NCBI GenBank assembly: GCA_020161855.1
Contig: JAIUNJ010000006.1
Location: forward strand, 62,001-126,000
Origin: Pseudomonadota bacterium
GTDB lineage: Bacteria; Pseudomonadota; Alphaproteobacteria; Rhizobiales; Aestuariivirgaceae
DNA length: 64,000 nt
Direction of reading: 5' to 3'
The notes beneath the pieces were generated by a model. That model was not told where the DNA came from. It was given only the letters and a program-made list of their open reading frames with translations, and made no database searches. Each line of letters begins with the position of its first letter. Within the stretch, counting starts at the first letter, position 1. Both the position numbers and the translations under genes were made by a program. This document shows, one piece after another, positions 26,242 to 34,240 of this stretch.

Positions 26242-26559
26242 TTACTTGGCGCCAGGCGCCGAATCCTTCCGCTGCATCAGCCCAAGGCGGGCAGCCAGCG
26301 ACGGCCAGCGCCTCCTGATCCAGTTTCCAAGCTTCACGGTCACGTGGCGGCGAAAACGGCGCACCGGCGGAAAATCGATCGACAGGATCAGAAGGCCAAA
26401 GGGCAGCATCCAGAAGCCCAGAACCGGCAGGAAGCCGAGAAAGCCCCCGAGGACGAGCAGGATGCCCAGAGGCACCCTCAGATAAATATTGCCCGGAACG
26501 GGAATGCGCCGCCCGAGGAAAGAGATCGTGGTCAACGGGCTCGCTCCATGTCGAGGCAA
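26242..26559 (-). CDS. small conserved membrane protein
   Basis: The ORF has up to 105 codons. A glycine/proline-rich hydrophobic hairpin (VPLGILLVLGGFLGFLPVLGF then WMLPFGLLILSIDFPPVRRF) is followed by a basic C-terminal tail (RRHVTVKLGNWIRRRWPSLAARLGLMQRK). This pattern is a small inner-membrane family common in Rhizobiales, of unknown function. No ATG start is available: TTG at 26559 or TTG at 26535 (preceded by GGAG) are the candidates. It runs antisense between the two tRNA genes and ends one base from tRNA-Cys. Confidence 0.7.
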   Translation of the reverse strand: MPRHGASPLTTISFLGRRIPVPGNIYLRVPLGILLVLGGFLGFLPVLGFWMLPFGLLILSIDFPPVRRFRRHVTVKLGNWIRRRWPSLAARLGLMQRKDSAPGAK

Positions 26560-26614
26560 TCATATAGGAGTTTGCACGCCGTTTTCACCCCCGGCTTCAG
26601 CTTCCAAAAAACCT

Positions 26615-26642
26615 TTTACAGGCGGAAACGCTCTGCTATAGC
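26615..26642 (+). promoter_or_regulatory. promoter of tRNA-Asn
   Basis: TTTACA (26615-26620) and TATAGC (26637-26642) with a 16-base spacer lie just before the mature tRNA-Asn. Confidence 0.5.
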
Positions 26643-26652
26643 GCCCGCACAT

Positions 26653-26728
26653 TCCCCGATAGCTCAGTTGGTAGAGCATTCGACTGTTAATCGAATGGTC
26701 CCTGGTTCGAGTCCAGGTCGGGGAGCCA
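26653..26728 (+). tRNA. tRNA-Asn (anticodon GTT)
   Basis: TCCCCGA (26653-26659) pairs with TCGGGGA (26718-26724), then discriminator G and CCA. The anticodon loop ACTGTTAAT gives GTT. The D-arm (AGCTCAGTTGGTAGAGC) and T-arm (GGTTCGAGTCC) are canonical. It is 76 bases long. Confidence 0.97.
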
Positions 26729-26737
26729 GTTTCCGTG

Positions 26738-26768
26738 AAGGGCCCGTGCATCCGCTGCACGGGCCCTT
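26738..26768 (+). terminator. rho-independent terminator after tRNA-Asn
   Basis: AAGGGCCCGTGCA (26738-26750) and its exact reverse complement (26756-26768) form a 13-bp stem with a five-base loop, followed by a short T/C-rich stretch. It separates the tRNA from cysK. Confidence 0.8.
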
Positions 26769-26833
26769 TCCGCTTCGTGGTTTGACCTGCCACAGGCACT
26801 CGGGCAAAACCCGGGCCGAAAAGGATGGAAGTC

Positions 26834-27853
26834 ATGGACATTCGCAACGACGTCATTGCCGCCATCGGCAACACGCCTCTCATCAAGCTGCGCAAGGCCT
26901 CGGAGCTGACCGGCTGCACCATCCTCGGCAAGGCGGAGTTCATGAACCCCGGACAGTCGGTCAAGGATCGCGCCGCCCTCTTCATCATCAAGGACGCCCT
27001 CGCCCGCGGTGAACTCAAGCCGGGTGGCACGATTGTCGAAGGTACGGCCGGCAACACCGGAATCGGACTGACTGTCGTTGCCAATGCCATGGGCATCAAG
27101 TCAGTTATCGTCATCCCGGAAACGCAATCGCAGGAGAAGAAGGACGCCTTGCGGCAGCTCGGCGCCGAACTCGTTGAAGTGCCTGCCGTGCCCTACAAGA
27201 ACCCGAACAATTATGTGAAGTATTCCGGCCGCCTTGCCGCGGCCATGGGAGGCGTCTGGGCCAACCAGTTCGACAATGTGGCGAACCGGCAGGCACATAT
27301 CGAAACCACGGCGCCAGAAATCTGGAAGCAAACGGATGGCAAGATCGACGGCTTCGTCTCGGCAGTGGGCTCCGGTGGTACGCTGGGCGGCGTTAGCCTC
27401 GGACTGAAAGAGCGCAACAAGAACATTTGCATTGCGCTGGCCGACCCGCTCGGCGCCGCACTGTTCAGCTACTACAAGACCGGTGAACTCAAGTCCGAGG
27501 GATCCTCGATCACGGAAGGGATCGGTCAGGGCCGCATCACCAAGAACCTCGAGGGCATCGTGGTGGACGAGGCCTTCCAGATTCCCGACAGCGAGGCCAT
27601 CCCGGTCGCCTTCGACCTGCTCGAACATGAAGGGCTGTGCATGGGCGGCTCGACCGGCGTCAATGTCGCGGGTGCCATCCGTCTCGCGAAGCAGATGGGC
27701 CCGGGACACACCATCGTCACAGTGCTCTGCGACTACGGCACGCGCTATGCCTCGAAGCTGTTCAACCCTGCCTTCCTGCGTTCCAAGGACCTGCCCGTGC
27801 CGCACTGGCTTGAGGCAAAGTCCACAGCACCCAAGGTCTTCGAGCCTGCATGA
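26834..27853 (+). CDS. cysK: cysteine synthase A
   Basis: This 339-residue PLP-dependent enzyme converts O-acetylserine and sulfide to cysteine. The PLP lysine lies in NPGQSVKDRAALFI. The substrate loop GTAGNTGIGL and the phosphate-binding GSGGTLGGVSLGL are present. The C-terminal region DEAFQIPDSEAI is normal for the longer CysK type, which lacks a CBS domain. A GGAAG site favours the ATG at 26834 over 26825. The stop overlaps the ATG of the AlaX-type gene, so the two are coupled. tRNA-Cys lies 600 bases upstream. Confidence 0.93.
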   Translation: MDIRNDVIAAIGNTPLIKLRKASELTGCTILGKAEFMNPGQSVKDRAALFIIKDALARGELKPGGTIVEGTAGNTGIGLTVVANAMGIKSVIVIPETQSQEKKDALRQLGAELVEVPAVPYKNPNNYVKYSGRLAAAMGGVWANQFDNVANRQAHIETTAPEIWKQTDGKIDGFVSAVGSGGTLGGVSLGLKERNKNICIALADPLGAALFSYYKTGELKSEGSSITEGIGQGRITKNLEGIVVDEAFQIPDSEAIPVAFDLLEHEGLCMGGSTGVNVAGAIRLAKQMGPGHTIVTVLCDYGTRYASKLFNPAFLRSKDLPVPHWLEAKSTAPKVFEPA

Positions 27854-28566
27854 CCGCGCTTCTGTTCCGGGACGACGCCTACACCAAGTCTTGTGACGCG
27901 ACGGTGGTAGACATCAATGACCGTGGCGGGATCGTGCTCGACCGCACTGTTTTCTATCCCACAGCAGGCGGCCAGCCAGGTGACAAGGGCGTGCTGCGCG
28001 CTGGCGGCAGGACCATCACCATCGCCACCACCGTCTATGACGAAATGAAGCGCGCGATCCACGTGCCCGCAGAAGGACAAGTGCTGCCTGGTGCAGGAGA
28101 AACAGTCACTGCAGAGCTTGACTGGGACAGCCGCCACAAGCTGATGCGCTGCCACACGATGATGCACCTGCTCTGCGCCGCCGTGCCCTTTCCGGTGACG
28201 GGCAGCGCCATCACCGGCGATGGCGGGCGCATCGACTTCGACATTCCAGAGGGCCAGATTCCAGACAAGCTGGAACTGGAAGCGAAGATCAATGGCTGGA
28301 TCAGCGAGAACCATGCCGTGGCCACGCGCTGGATCACCGATGAGGAACTGGATGCCAATCCTGAGCTGGTGCGCACCATGTTCGTGAAACCACCGCGCGG
28401 CACAGGCCGCGTGCGGCTGGTGCTGATCGGCGACGGCGGCAAGGTCGACCTCCAGCCATGCGGTGGAACGCATGTACTGAGCACCGGCGAAATCGGCACC
28501 ATTGCCGTCCAGAAGATCGAGAACAAAGGCAAGATCAACCGCCGCATCCGGCTCGTGCTGGCCTGA
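27850..28566 (+). CDS. alanyl-tRNA editing protein AlaX-like
   Basis: This 238-residue free-standing editing domain hydrolyses mischarged Ser- or Gly-tRNA(Ala). The zinc site is made of HxxxH (CHTMMHLL near residue 100) and CxxxH (QPCGGTHV near residue 203). The N-terminal domain has FYPTAGGQPGDKG, which marks the AlaX-M/II class. It corresponds to the editing part of AlaRS without the catalytic core. Translational overlap with cysK suggests co-expression; a link to serine-derived amino acids is a guess. Confidence 0.92.
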   Translation: MTALLFRDDAYTKSCDATVVDINDRGGIVLDRTVFYPTAGGQPGDKGVLRAGGRTITIATTVYDEMKRAIHVPAEGQVLPGAGETVTAELDWDSRHKLMRCHTMMHLLCAAVPFPVTGSAITGDGGRIDFDIPEGQIPDKLELEAKINGWISENHAVATRWITDEELDANPELVRTMFVKPPRGTGRVRLVLIGDGGKVDLQPCGGTHVLSTGEIGTIAVQKIENKGKINRRIRLVLA

Positions 28567-28567
28567 C

Positions 28568-30238
28568 TTAGATTCCCTGCTGCGAAAGCCAGCTACGGAG
28601 TTTCGCCAGGCCTTCCTCCGACCAGCCCTGCGGCGCGCTGACGGAAAGCCAGCCATCAAGATAGTCCTCCGCGGCATAGACGTGGCCGACACCTGCGGGA
28701 ACGGTCGTCGCGGTCATCATGTCTGTCATGAGTTGCAGGCCTGTCACAACCGGCACCCATCGCAACTGCGGCGCAACATCGGCACCGCGCGGCTGATCCA
28801 TCCATGCGGGCCGCCGCCAGAAGCTGGCCCACTCGAAGAAGACAATCGGGTCGGAAGCATATTGCAGATACATGATCCGCACCGGCCCCCAAGGTGATTC
28901 CGGCGAGACGGGCGTGCCCACCTGATTGCGGAAACGGAACAGCGTGCTGTCACGGAACACCGGAAGCCAGGCGGGGCTTTCCGGCTGGCGTGTTCTCGTG
29001 ACTTCTTTCCATGTCTTGCTGGCATAGGGCGGGCCGGCCCAGAGCGCTCCATCATAGGGCGCTGCGATGATATCGAAGAAATCCGCCGACAGATCGGAGT
29101 TCAGGGCACCGAGGCTGAGGCCGAAAAGATAGAGCCGCGGCCGCCTCTCCGGCGGCAGGTCGCGCCAATAGCCATAGACCGCCTCGAAGACCGCACGTGC
29201 CGTCTCGGCCCCATATTCCGGCTCAACGATCAGCGAGAGCCAGCTTGGCAAATATGAGTATTGAACAGCTACGGACGCGATATCACCCCGCTGCAAAATC
29301 TCGACGGGCAACATGCCGGCCGGATCGACCCAGCCGGTTCCCGTGGGTGTGGCGATGACCAAGACCGCGCGGTCGAAGGCACCGGTGCGCTTCAGTTCGG
29401 CGAGGGCCAAAGCCGCGCGTGCCTCGACGTCATCAGCAGAGTTCAAGCCGACATAGACCCGCAGCGGCGCCATCGCAGCTGGCCCGGCGAGATCAACCAT
29501 CTCGCGCTGGCCGGGCCGTGACGCGATCCAGTCAATGCCCTGGGCACCGAGCCCCTCCCAGGCAATCAGCGACGCCGGGCTTCCTGTACTCTCCGTGGCG
29601 GTCGGCTGAGAGACACCCGACGGCAACAGGCGGTCGATTTTCTGGTAGGAATTGTCCAGCACATGCAGACCCGCGGTCAGCAGGATGCCGTCACCAATGG
29701 CCCAGAAGAACAGAGCCGTTCCGAAAATGCCTGACGCAATGGCGATCTTCTTCGGCAGGTAAATCTTGAGCCAGGCCGTGAGAGAGCTGGACAGCCATCT
29801 GAAGGCCCGCGCAATCCCCAGAAGCAGCAGGATGACGATGGTTGCCGCACCGGCAATCGTGAAGGGGCGCGCCGATTCGACTGGCGGCATCTTCATCGCG
29901 TCGTGAATGGCATTCTGCCAGCCGGTGGCCTGCGACAGGCCAAAGACCAGGATCATTGCGGTCAACAGCAGCGAGGCAGGCAAAGTCCGCCGCCGCAGGC
30001 GCGTTGGCAGCAGCGGCAGGCCCAGCCACTTCCATGCACTTTCAACCGCGACGGCGAGCCCATAGGCGATCGCAAAGGCAAGCCCCGCAAGAGCGCCCTG
30101 CAACAGGCCAGCCCGCGGAATGAGGCTGGGCGAGAGACTTGAGACAAAGGCCACGGCCCCGAGCAGCATGCCGGTTTGCGCAGGCAGGACGCGGCCGAGC
30201 CTCTCGACGATCCACAGTTTCTCCGGCCGCCGCCACAT
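28568..30238 (-). CDS. membrane-anchored alpha/beta-hydrolase family protein
   Basis: The protein has 556 residues. The N-terminal 200 residues hold about four to five hydrophobic segments (e.g. LLGAVAFVSSLSPSLIPRAG, IVILLLLGIARAF). The C-terminal half is an alpha/beta-hydrolase domain with the nucleophile elbow LFGLSLGALNSD (GxSxG type) near residue 390 and a histidine-containing end (GVGHVYAAEDYLDGW). The family resembles the large uncharacterised Abhydrolase_9/DUF2319 group. The substrate is unknown. The ATG at 30238, behind GGGGAC, was chosen over TTG at 30256. It is convergent with the AlaX gene, one base apart. Confidence 0.82.
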   Translation of the reverse strand: MWRRPEKLWIVERLGRVLPAQTGMLLGAVAFVSSLSPSLIPRAGLLQGALAGLAFAIAYGLAVAVESAWKWLGLPLLPTRLRRRTLPASLLLTAMILVFGLSQATGWQNAIHDAMKMPPVESARPFTIAGAATIVILLLLGIARAFRWLSSSLTAWLKIYLPKKIAIASGIFGTALFFWAIGDGILLTAGLHVLDNSYQKIDRLLPSGVSQPTATESTGSPASLIAWEGLGAQGIDWIASRPGQREMVDLAGPAAMAPLRVYVGLNSADDVEARAALALAELKRTGAFDRAVLVIATPTGTGWVDPAGMLPVEILQRGDIASVAVQYSYLPSWLSLIVEPEYGAETARAVFEAVYGYWRDLPPERRPRLYLFGLSLGALNSDLSADFFDIIAAPYDGALWAGPPYASKTWKEVTRTRQPESPAWLPVFRDSTLFRFRNQVGTPVSPESPWGPVRIMYLQYASDPIVFFEWASFWRRPAWMDQPRGADVAPQLRWVPVVTGLQLMTDMMTATTVPAGVGHVYAAEDYLDGWLSVSAPQGWSEEGLAKLRSWLSQQGI

Positions 30239-30281
30239 CAATTCTGTCCCCGGCAATGTGCCCGCAGAGCTTAGCGGACCA

Positions 30282-30860
30282 TCAGGGATTTTTGAACTGG
30301 TGAGAAACCACTCTTTCCGGAAAGAGCGACTGCCAGCGCTCGCGCGTGAGCATCAGCCTGGTCTTCTGCACTTCGCAGGCGCGTGCCCTGGAGAAACTCG
30401 TTCCCGGGCCGATCTCGACAAAGCCGATCCGGCGCAGGAGTCTTCCGGAAACAGGATTATCGTTGAAGTACGCTGCCCGCAGCAGGCTATGCCCCGCCCG
30501 GACAAAGGCGTCTTCGACCATGGCACTGGCGGCTTCGGTGCCATAGCCCCTGCCCCATGCCGGCAGGCTCAGCCAGTAGCCAAGTTCGGCGTCGTTCTCT
30601 GCCGCGCTGTATTCATAGCTGATCATGCCAATGAGCGCTGCCGGATCATGGCGCAGGGCAATCACCCGAACGGCGGAATCGGGCGGCAGCGCTGCTGACC
30701 ACGCGATGAAATCCTCGGCATCGGCGCGATGATAGGGATAGGGCACGCGGGCAAGATGGCGGCACACGCGGAAGTCACTCAGGCCCTCCACGATCAGCGG
30801 CACATCGCTGCCGGCAACGGGCCGCAGGAGAAGCCGGTCCGTTTGAATTGCGTACGTCAT
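30282..30860 (-). CDS. GNAT family N-acetyltransferase, RimJ/RimL-like
   Basis: The protein has 192 residues. The start MTYAIQTDRLLLRPVAGSD and the acetyl-CoA loop LPAWGRGYGTEAASAMVEDAF, then NDNPVSGRLLRRIGFVEIG, are typical of RimJ/RimL-type acetyltransferases. These act on ribosomal protein N-termini or small molecules; the target here is not known. The ATG at 30860 is preceded by GGAG at good spacing. The open frame continues upstream through the rpmA terminator, which supports this start. It follows the ribosomal operon on the same strand but is separated by a strong terminator. Confidence 0.87.
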   Translation of the reverse strand: MTYAIQTDRLLLRPVAGSDVPLIVEGLSDFRVCRHLARVPYPYHRADAEDFIAWSAALPPDSAVRVIALRHDPAALIGMISYEYSAAENDAELGYWLSLPAWGRGYGTEAASAMVEDAFVRAGHSLLRAAYFNDNPVSGRLLRRIGFVEIGPGTSFSRARACEVQKTRLMLTRERWQSLFPERVVSHQFKNP

Positions 30861-30876
30861 CTGCGGCTCCAAAGCA

Positions 30877-30907
30877 AAACGGAGGGATGGCAGCCATCCC
30901 TCCGTTT
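30877..30907 (-). terminator. rho-independent terminator of rplU-rpmA
   Basis: AAACGGAGGGATGG (minus-strand reading order) forms a perfect 14-bp stem with a three-base loop. On the minus strand it is followed by TTTTGCTTT. It lies 41 bases past the rpmA stop. Confidence 0.88.
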
Positions 30908-30948
30908 CAAGTCCGGAGCATGGCCCCGGAAAACACAATGTTCAGAGC

Positions 30949-31215
30949 TTACTCGGCAGCCTTCGGTGCCACGACCGAGACGAGCTGCTTGTTACCCTTG
31001 GAGCCGCGGAACTCAACCGTTCCCGTCACCATTGCGAAGATGGTGTGGTCGCGGCCAATGCCGACGCCCGTGCCCGGGTGCCACTTGGTGCCGCGCTGGC
31101 GGACGATGATGTTGCCCGGGATCGCCTGCTCGCCACCGAACAGCTTGACGCCGAGACGGCGGCCAGCGGTGTCGCGGCCGTTGCGGGATGAACCGCCTGC
31201 TTTTTTGTGTGCCAT
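30949..31215 (-). CDS. rpmA: 50S ribosomal protein bL27
   Basis: This 88-residue protein begins [20 protein letters not shown] and contains [17 protein letters not shown] and GRDHTIFA, the hallmarks of bL27. Its N-terminal tail reaches the peptidyl transferase centre. No N-terminal cleavage sequence of the Firmicutes type is present. It sits 12 bases downstream of rplU in the standard rplU-rpmA operon and is followed by a strong terminator. Confidence 0.99.
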   Translation of the reverse strand: MAHKKAGGSSRNGRDTAGRRLGVKLFGGEQAIPGNIIVRQRGTKWHPGTGVGIGRDHTIFAMVTGTVEFRGSKGNKQLVSVVAPKAAE

Positions 31216-31227
31216 GGCTGTCTCTCC

Positions 31228-31881
31228 TTATTCCTTGGCGCGGGCCTTGTCGGTCTTGGCGCGCGGCGGCTTGCCGGCGGCCAGTTCCTGGGCCTGCTCG
31301 ATCCATTCTTCACGGGCCACGCGGCCCTTCTGCTTCAGATGGGCCTCGACCTTGGCCACGTCATCGGCCGTCCAGGCGGCGATCGAGGCAAAGGTGTTGT
31401 AACCCAGCTCGCGGAGGCCCGACTCCATCTTGGGGCCGACGCCGCCGATGAGCGAAATGTCGTCCGAACCCGAAGAGGCAACCGGAGCCGCCAATGTGAC
31501 TGGCGCGGCCTCCGCCTTCTTCTCGGCCTTCGGCGCAGCGGCCTTGGCCTTCGCGGCAGGCTTTGCACCACCGGTCAGGATCTCGGTGATGGTCACCGAG
31601 GTCAGCAACTGGCGATGGCCATTGCGGCGGCGATAGTGCTTGCGGCGGCGCTTCTTGAAAATATAGACGGTCGCCGCCTTTTCCTGGGCAGCGATTTCGC
31701 CGACCACGGTGGCGCCCGAAACGAGCGGGGCACCGACGTCAACGGCGCCATCATTGGCAACCATAAGCACTTCGGTGAACTGGACCTGGTCTCCGGCGGA
31801 GCCTTCCAGCTTTTCGATGAGGATCTTGTCCTGGGGCGCAACGCGATACTGCTTGCCGCCCGTCTTGATGACTGCGTACAT
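31228..31881 (-). CDS. rplU: 50S ribosomal protein bL21 with C-terminal extension
   Basis: This encodes 217 residues. The first 103 are an ordinary bL21 (MYAVIKTGGKQYRVAPQD to RRRNGHRQLLTSVTITEI). A basic Ala/Lys-rich linker follows (AKPAAKAKAAAPKAEKKAEA). The last 75 residues form a helix-hairpin-helix-like domain (ISLIGGVGPKMESGLRELGYNTFASIAAWTADDVAKVE) like that in predicted DNA-binding proteins. Extended bL21 occurs in Rhizobiales, but the function of the extra domain is unclear. The ATG at 31881 follows GAAGGAAAG. Confidence 0.95.
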   Translation of the reverse strand: MYAVIKTGGKQYRVAPQDKILIEKLEGSAGDQVQFTEVLMVANDGAVDVGAPLVSGATVVGEIAAQEKAATVYIFKKRRRKHYRRRNGHRQLLTSVTITEILTGGAKPAAKAKAAAPKAEKKAEAAPVTLAAPVASSGSDDISLIGGVGPKMESGLRELGYNTFASIAAWTADDVAKVEAHLKQKGRVAREEWIEQAQELAAGKPPRAKTDKARAKE

Positions 31882-31988
31882 ATCTTTCCTTCTTTCCCGC
31901 GCCCTGTGGAGCCGCTTCATAACCCGTTGTGAAAGCGGTCTTTATCAGTGGTTTCAAAGAAACCGGGGTGCCCTCGGACAGCGCACAA

Positions 31989-32055
31989 AACGCCCGCCAA
32001 GAACACTCCTGGCGGGTTGCGGCGGGCTTTAGCGGCAATGGCACGGAAAAGTCAA
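31989..32055 (-). promoter_or_regulatory. rplU promoter and leader hairpin (candidate attenuator)
   Basis: On the minus strand TTGACT (32055-32050) and TAAAGC (32031-32026) with an 18-base spacer form a plausible promoter. Immediately downstream, CCCGCCA (32016-32010) pairs with TGGCGGG (31999-31993), followed by CGTTTTG. This is terminator-like but sits about 110 bases before the rplU start codon. A second GCCCGCC copy just upstream could pair with the same arm. A leader attenuator is suggested; it is not proven. Confidence 0.42.
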
Positions 32056-32123
32056 GCACAGTGGCCTAACCGGAACGACGCTGCTATCGTCGGCGGGTGT
32101 CCCGCCTGATCCAGGTTCTGCCC

Positions 32124-33005
32124 ATGTGCCGCCAACTGATTGCAGCCCTTGCGCTGCTGGCCCTCGCCCTTTTGCCCGGCGAGGCGCTAGCTGCCAAGAA
32201 AAAGCCCGAGGCCTGGGAACTGCCCATGGCCTTTACCCATGTCCGCGCCAGCGGCGCCTGCGAACCCACCTGCCCCGAATGGATCGTGGCCGACGGCAAG
32301 ATCACCCCGGGCACCAGCAAGCGCTTCAAGGCCTTCCTCAAGTCGATTGGCGACGCACATCTGCCGGTGATCCTGCAGTCTGCCGGCGGCGATGTGAATT
32401 CGGCGCTGGCCCTCGGACGCATCATCCGCGACCGCAAAATGGACGTGGCCGTTGGCTACACAGTCTTCATCGGTTGCGCGCCCCGTCAGGACTGCAAGCC
32501 GCCAAAGGCCCAGAACGGAATTTACCGGGGCATGGTGCGCACGCGGAATGCCTATTGCAATTCGGCCTGCCCGCTGGTGCTGGCTGGCGGCATCCGGCGC
32601 ATTGCTTCGGCTGACGTGAGCATCGGGGTGCATCAGGTGACAACCACCTGGCAGAATATCCGCGTCACCTATCGCGAAACCTATCAGATCGTGGACGGCA
32701 AGAAGAAGATCATCAGCCGCAAGGAGATCGGCCGCAAGAAGCTGAAGCCGAAAGTCACGCAAGGCATGTATGCGGATCTCAAGAAAAAGCTGCTCGACTA
32801 CTACTCCGAGATGGGCGTGGATCCGGGGCTCATCGATGAAGCCGAGAAGACGCCACCGAGCAAGCTTGGCGTGCTCTCCGAGCATGATCTCAAGGGCTTC
32901 CGCATGGTGACGGGCATGGATGGCGCGCTTTCCCTCGCGGCACCCGACATCTGCAATGGCCGCGGACAAGCCAGCAACTGCATCACTTCCTCACCCAAGA
33001 CCTGA
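32124..33005 (+). CDS. secreted ClpP/crotonase-like fold protein
   Basis: The protein has 293 residues. A signal peptide (MCRQLIAALALLALALLPGEALA) precedes a domain with SAGGDVNSALALGRIIR, YCNSACPLVLAGG (a Ser in the position of the ClpP nucleophile, flanked by Cys) and SIGVHQV with a histidine. This matches predicted periplasmic ClpP-like proteins. Several further cysteines could form disulfides. The C-terminal part has an unusual Lys-rich helix. The ATG at 32124 places the signal peptide at the N-terminus; GTG at 32097 is an alternative. It is divergent from rplU. Confidence 0.75.
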   Translation: MCRQLIAALALLALALLPGEALAAKKKPEAWELPMAFTHVRASGACEPTCPEWIVADGKITPGTSKRFKAFLKSIGDAHLPVILQSAGGDVNSALALGRIIRDRKMDVAVGYTVFIGCAPRQDCKPPKAQNGIYRGMVRTRNAYCNSACPLVLAGGIRRIASADVSIGVHQVTTTWQNIRVTYRETYQIVDGKKKIISRKEIGRKKLKPKVTQGMYADLKKKLLDYYSEMGVDPGLIDEAEKTPPSKLGVLSEHDLKGFRMVTGMDGALSLAAPDICNGRGQASNCITSSPKT

Positions 33006-33019
33006 ATACGGATAAAATC

Positions 33020-33856
33020 TTGAGCAACCTTGTTTCGACTGACTGGCTGGCGGGCCGCCTTGGCGCCCCCGATATCGTGATCCTCGATGCCTCATGGCAC
33101 CTCCCCGCCGCCAAAAGGAACGCACGCGAGGAATTTCACGCCAAGCGCATTCCGGGGGCGCAGCTCTTCGATATCGACGGCACGGCCGATACCAGCAGCT
33201 CCCTGCCACACATGCTTCCATCACCGGCGAAGTTCGCCAGCGACGTGAAGAAGCTCGGTGTTGGCGATGGCAAGAAGGTGATCTGCTATGACGCGGCCGG
33301 TCTCTTCTCGGCGGCGCGCTGCTGGTGGATGTTCAAGGTCTTCGGCCATGACGATGTGGCCGTGCTCGACGGTGGGCTTCCCAAGTGGGAGCGTGAAGGA
33401 AAGCCGTTGGAGAATGGCCCGGCCGCCCAACCCCAGGAGCGTCATTTCACGCCGCGCTTCCGGGCCACCATGGTGCGCTCGCTCGCGGACGTGGCAAAGG
33501 CTGTAGCCTCAGGATCGGCGCAGATCGCCGATGCGCGCTCGGGAACGCGCTTCCGCGGTGAGGAACCGGAGCCCCGCGCCGGCGTGCGTCCCGGGCATAT
33601 GCCCGGTGCCCTCAACGTTCACTATGCCTCGCTTCTGAGGCCCGATGGCACCCTGAAAGATGAAGCGGCCCTGGCCAGCACCTTCAGCAAGGCCGGTGTT
33701 GATACTGCAAAGCCCGTCATCACAAGCTGCGGTTCCGGCGTGACGGCCGCGATCCTGACGCTGGCCCTCAGCGAACTCGGCGCCAAGGATCATGCTCTCT
33801 ATGATGGTTCCTGGACCGAGTGGGGATCGAGCAACGAGGCCGTGGAAACCGGCTGA
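33020..33856 (+). CDS. sseA: 3-mercaptopyruvate sulfurtransferase
   Basis: This 278-residue protein has two rhodanese domains. The catalytic loop in the second domain is CGSGVTA near residue 236, the mercaptopyruvate type, as opposed to CRKGVTA of thiosulfate sulfurtransferases. The first domain has GYDAAGLFSAARCWWMF in the inactive position. The enzyme transfers sulfur from 3-mercaptopyruvate to thiol or cyanide acceptors. The start is TTG at 33020, after GGATAAAATC. It lies 15 bases after the secreted ClpP-like gene and may be co-transcribed. Confidence 0.93.
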   Translation: MSNLVSTDWLAGRLGAPDIVILDASWHLPAAKRNAREEFHAKRIPGAQLFDIDGTADTSSSLPHMLPSPAKFASDVKKLGVGDGKKVICYDAAGLFSAARCWWMFKVFGHDDVAVLDGGLPKWEREGKPLENGPAAQPQERHFTPRFRATMVRSLADVAKAVASGSAQIADARSGTRFRGEEPEPRAGVRPGHMPGALNVHYASLLRPDGTLKDEAALASTFSKAGVDTAKPVITSCGSGVTAAILTLALSELGAKDHALYDGSWTEWGSSNEAVETG

Positions 33857-33858
33857 GG

Positions 33859-34233
33859 CTATTCAGCCGCCCGCCGCAACCACTCCGCAAGCTGCGCTTC
33901 GGTGAAATCACTGGCAGCAAGACCAAGTACAAAGGCGGCAATATCCGGCTCTTCGAAGGTGACCTCCGTGCCGTTGAGTGAAAGAAAGACAACAGCGGCC
34001 AAGATTCCCGTCCGCTTGTTTCCATCGATGAACGGATGGTTCATGACGATGCCATGGCAGTAGGCGGCAGCGAGCCTGAAAATGTCAGCCCCCTCTTCAT
34101 ATGCCGCAATATGCGCTGGCCTCGCCAATGCGCTGCGCAATAGTCCCTCGTCACGCACCCCTTCCTCGCCACCAAAGGAAACCAGAGCCTCCTGATGGAA
34201 CGCCAGCACCATATCGAAAGTCAGCCAGTTCAA
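33859..34233 (-). CDS. doc: Doc-type toxin (Fic/DOC family)
   Basis: This 124-residue protein carries the Fic motif HPFIDGNKRTG (near residue 66), which marks active death-on-curing toxins that phosphorylate elongation factor Tu. It also has the typical N-terminus MNWLTFDMVLAFHQEAL and RDEGLLRSALARP. The start is TTG at 34233. The antitoxin gene ends seven bases upstream, which is the usual antitoxin-first order. It is convergent with sseA, two bases apart. Confidence 0.92.
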   Translation of the reverse strand: MNWLTFDMVLAFHQEALVSFGGEEGVRDEGLLRSALARPAHIAAYEEGADIFRLAAAYCHGIVMNHPFIDGNKRTGILAAVVFLSLNGTEVTFEEPDIAAFVLGLAASDFTEAQLAEWLRRAAE

Positions 34234-34240
34234 CGGCTAC

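Noticed and set aside
26143-27012. 289-codon plus-strand ORF across both tRNAs
   Set aside because: It runs through two tRNA genes and a terminator and has no protein-like features.
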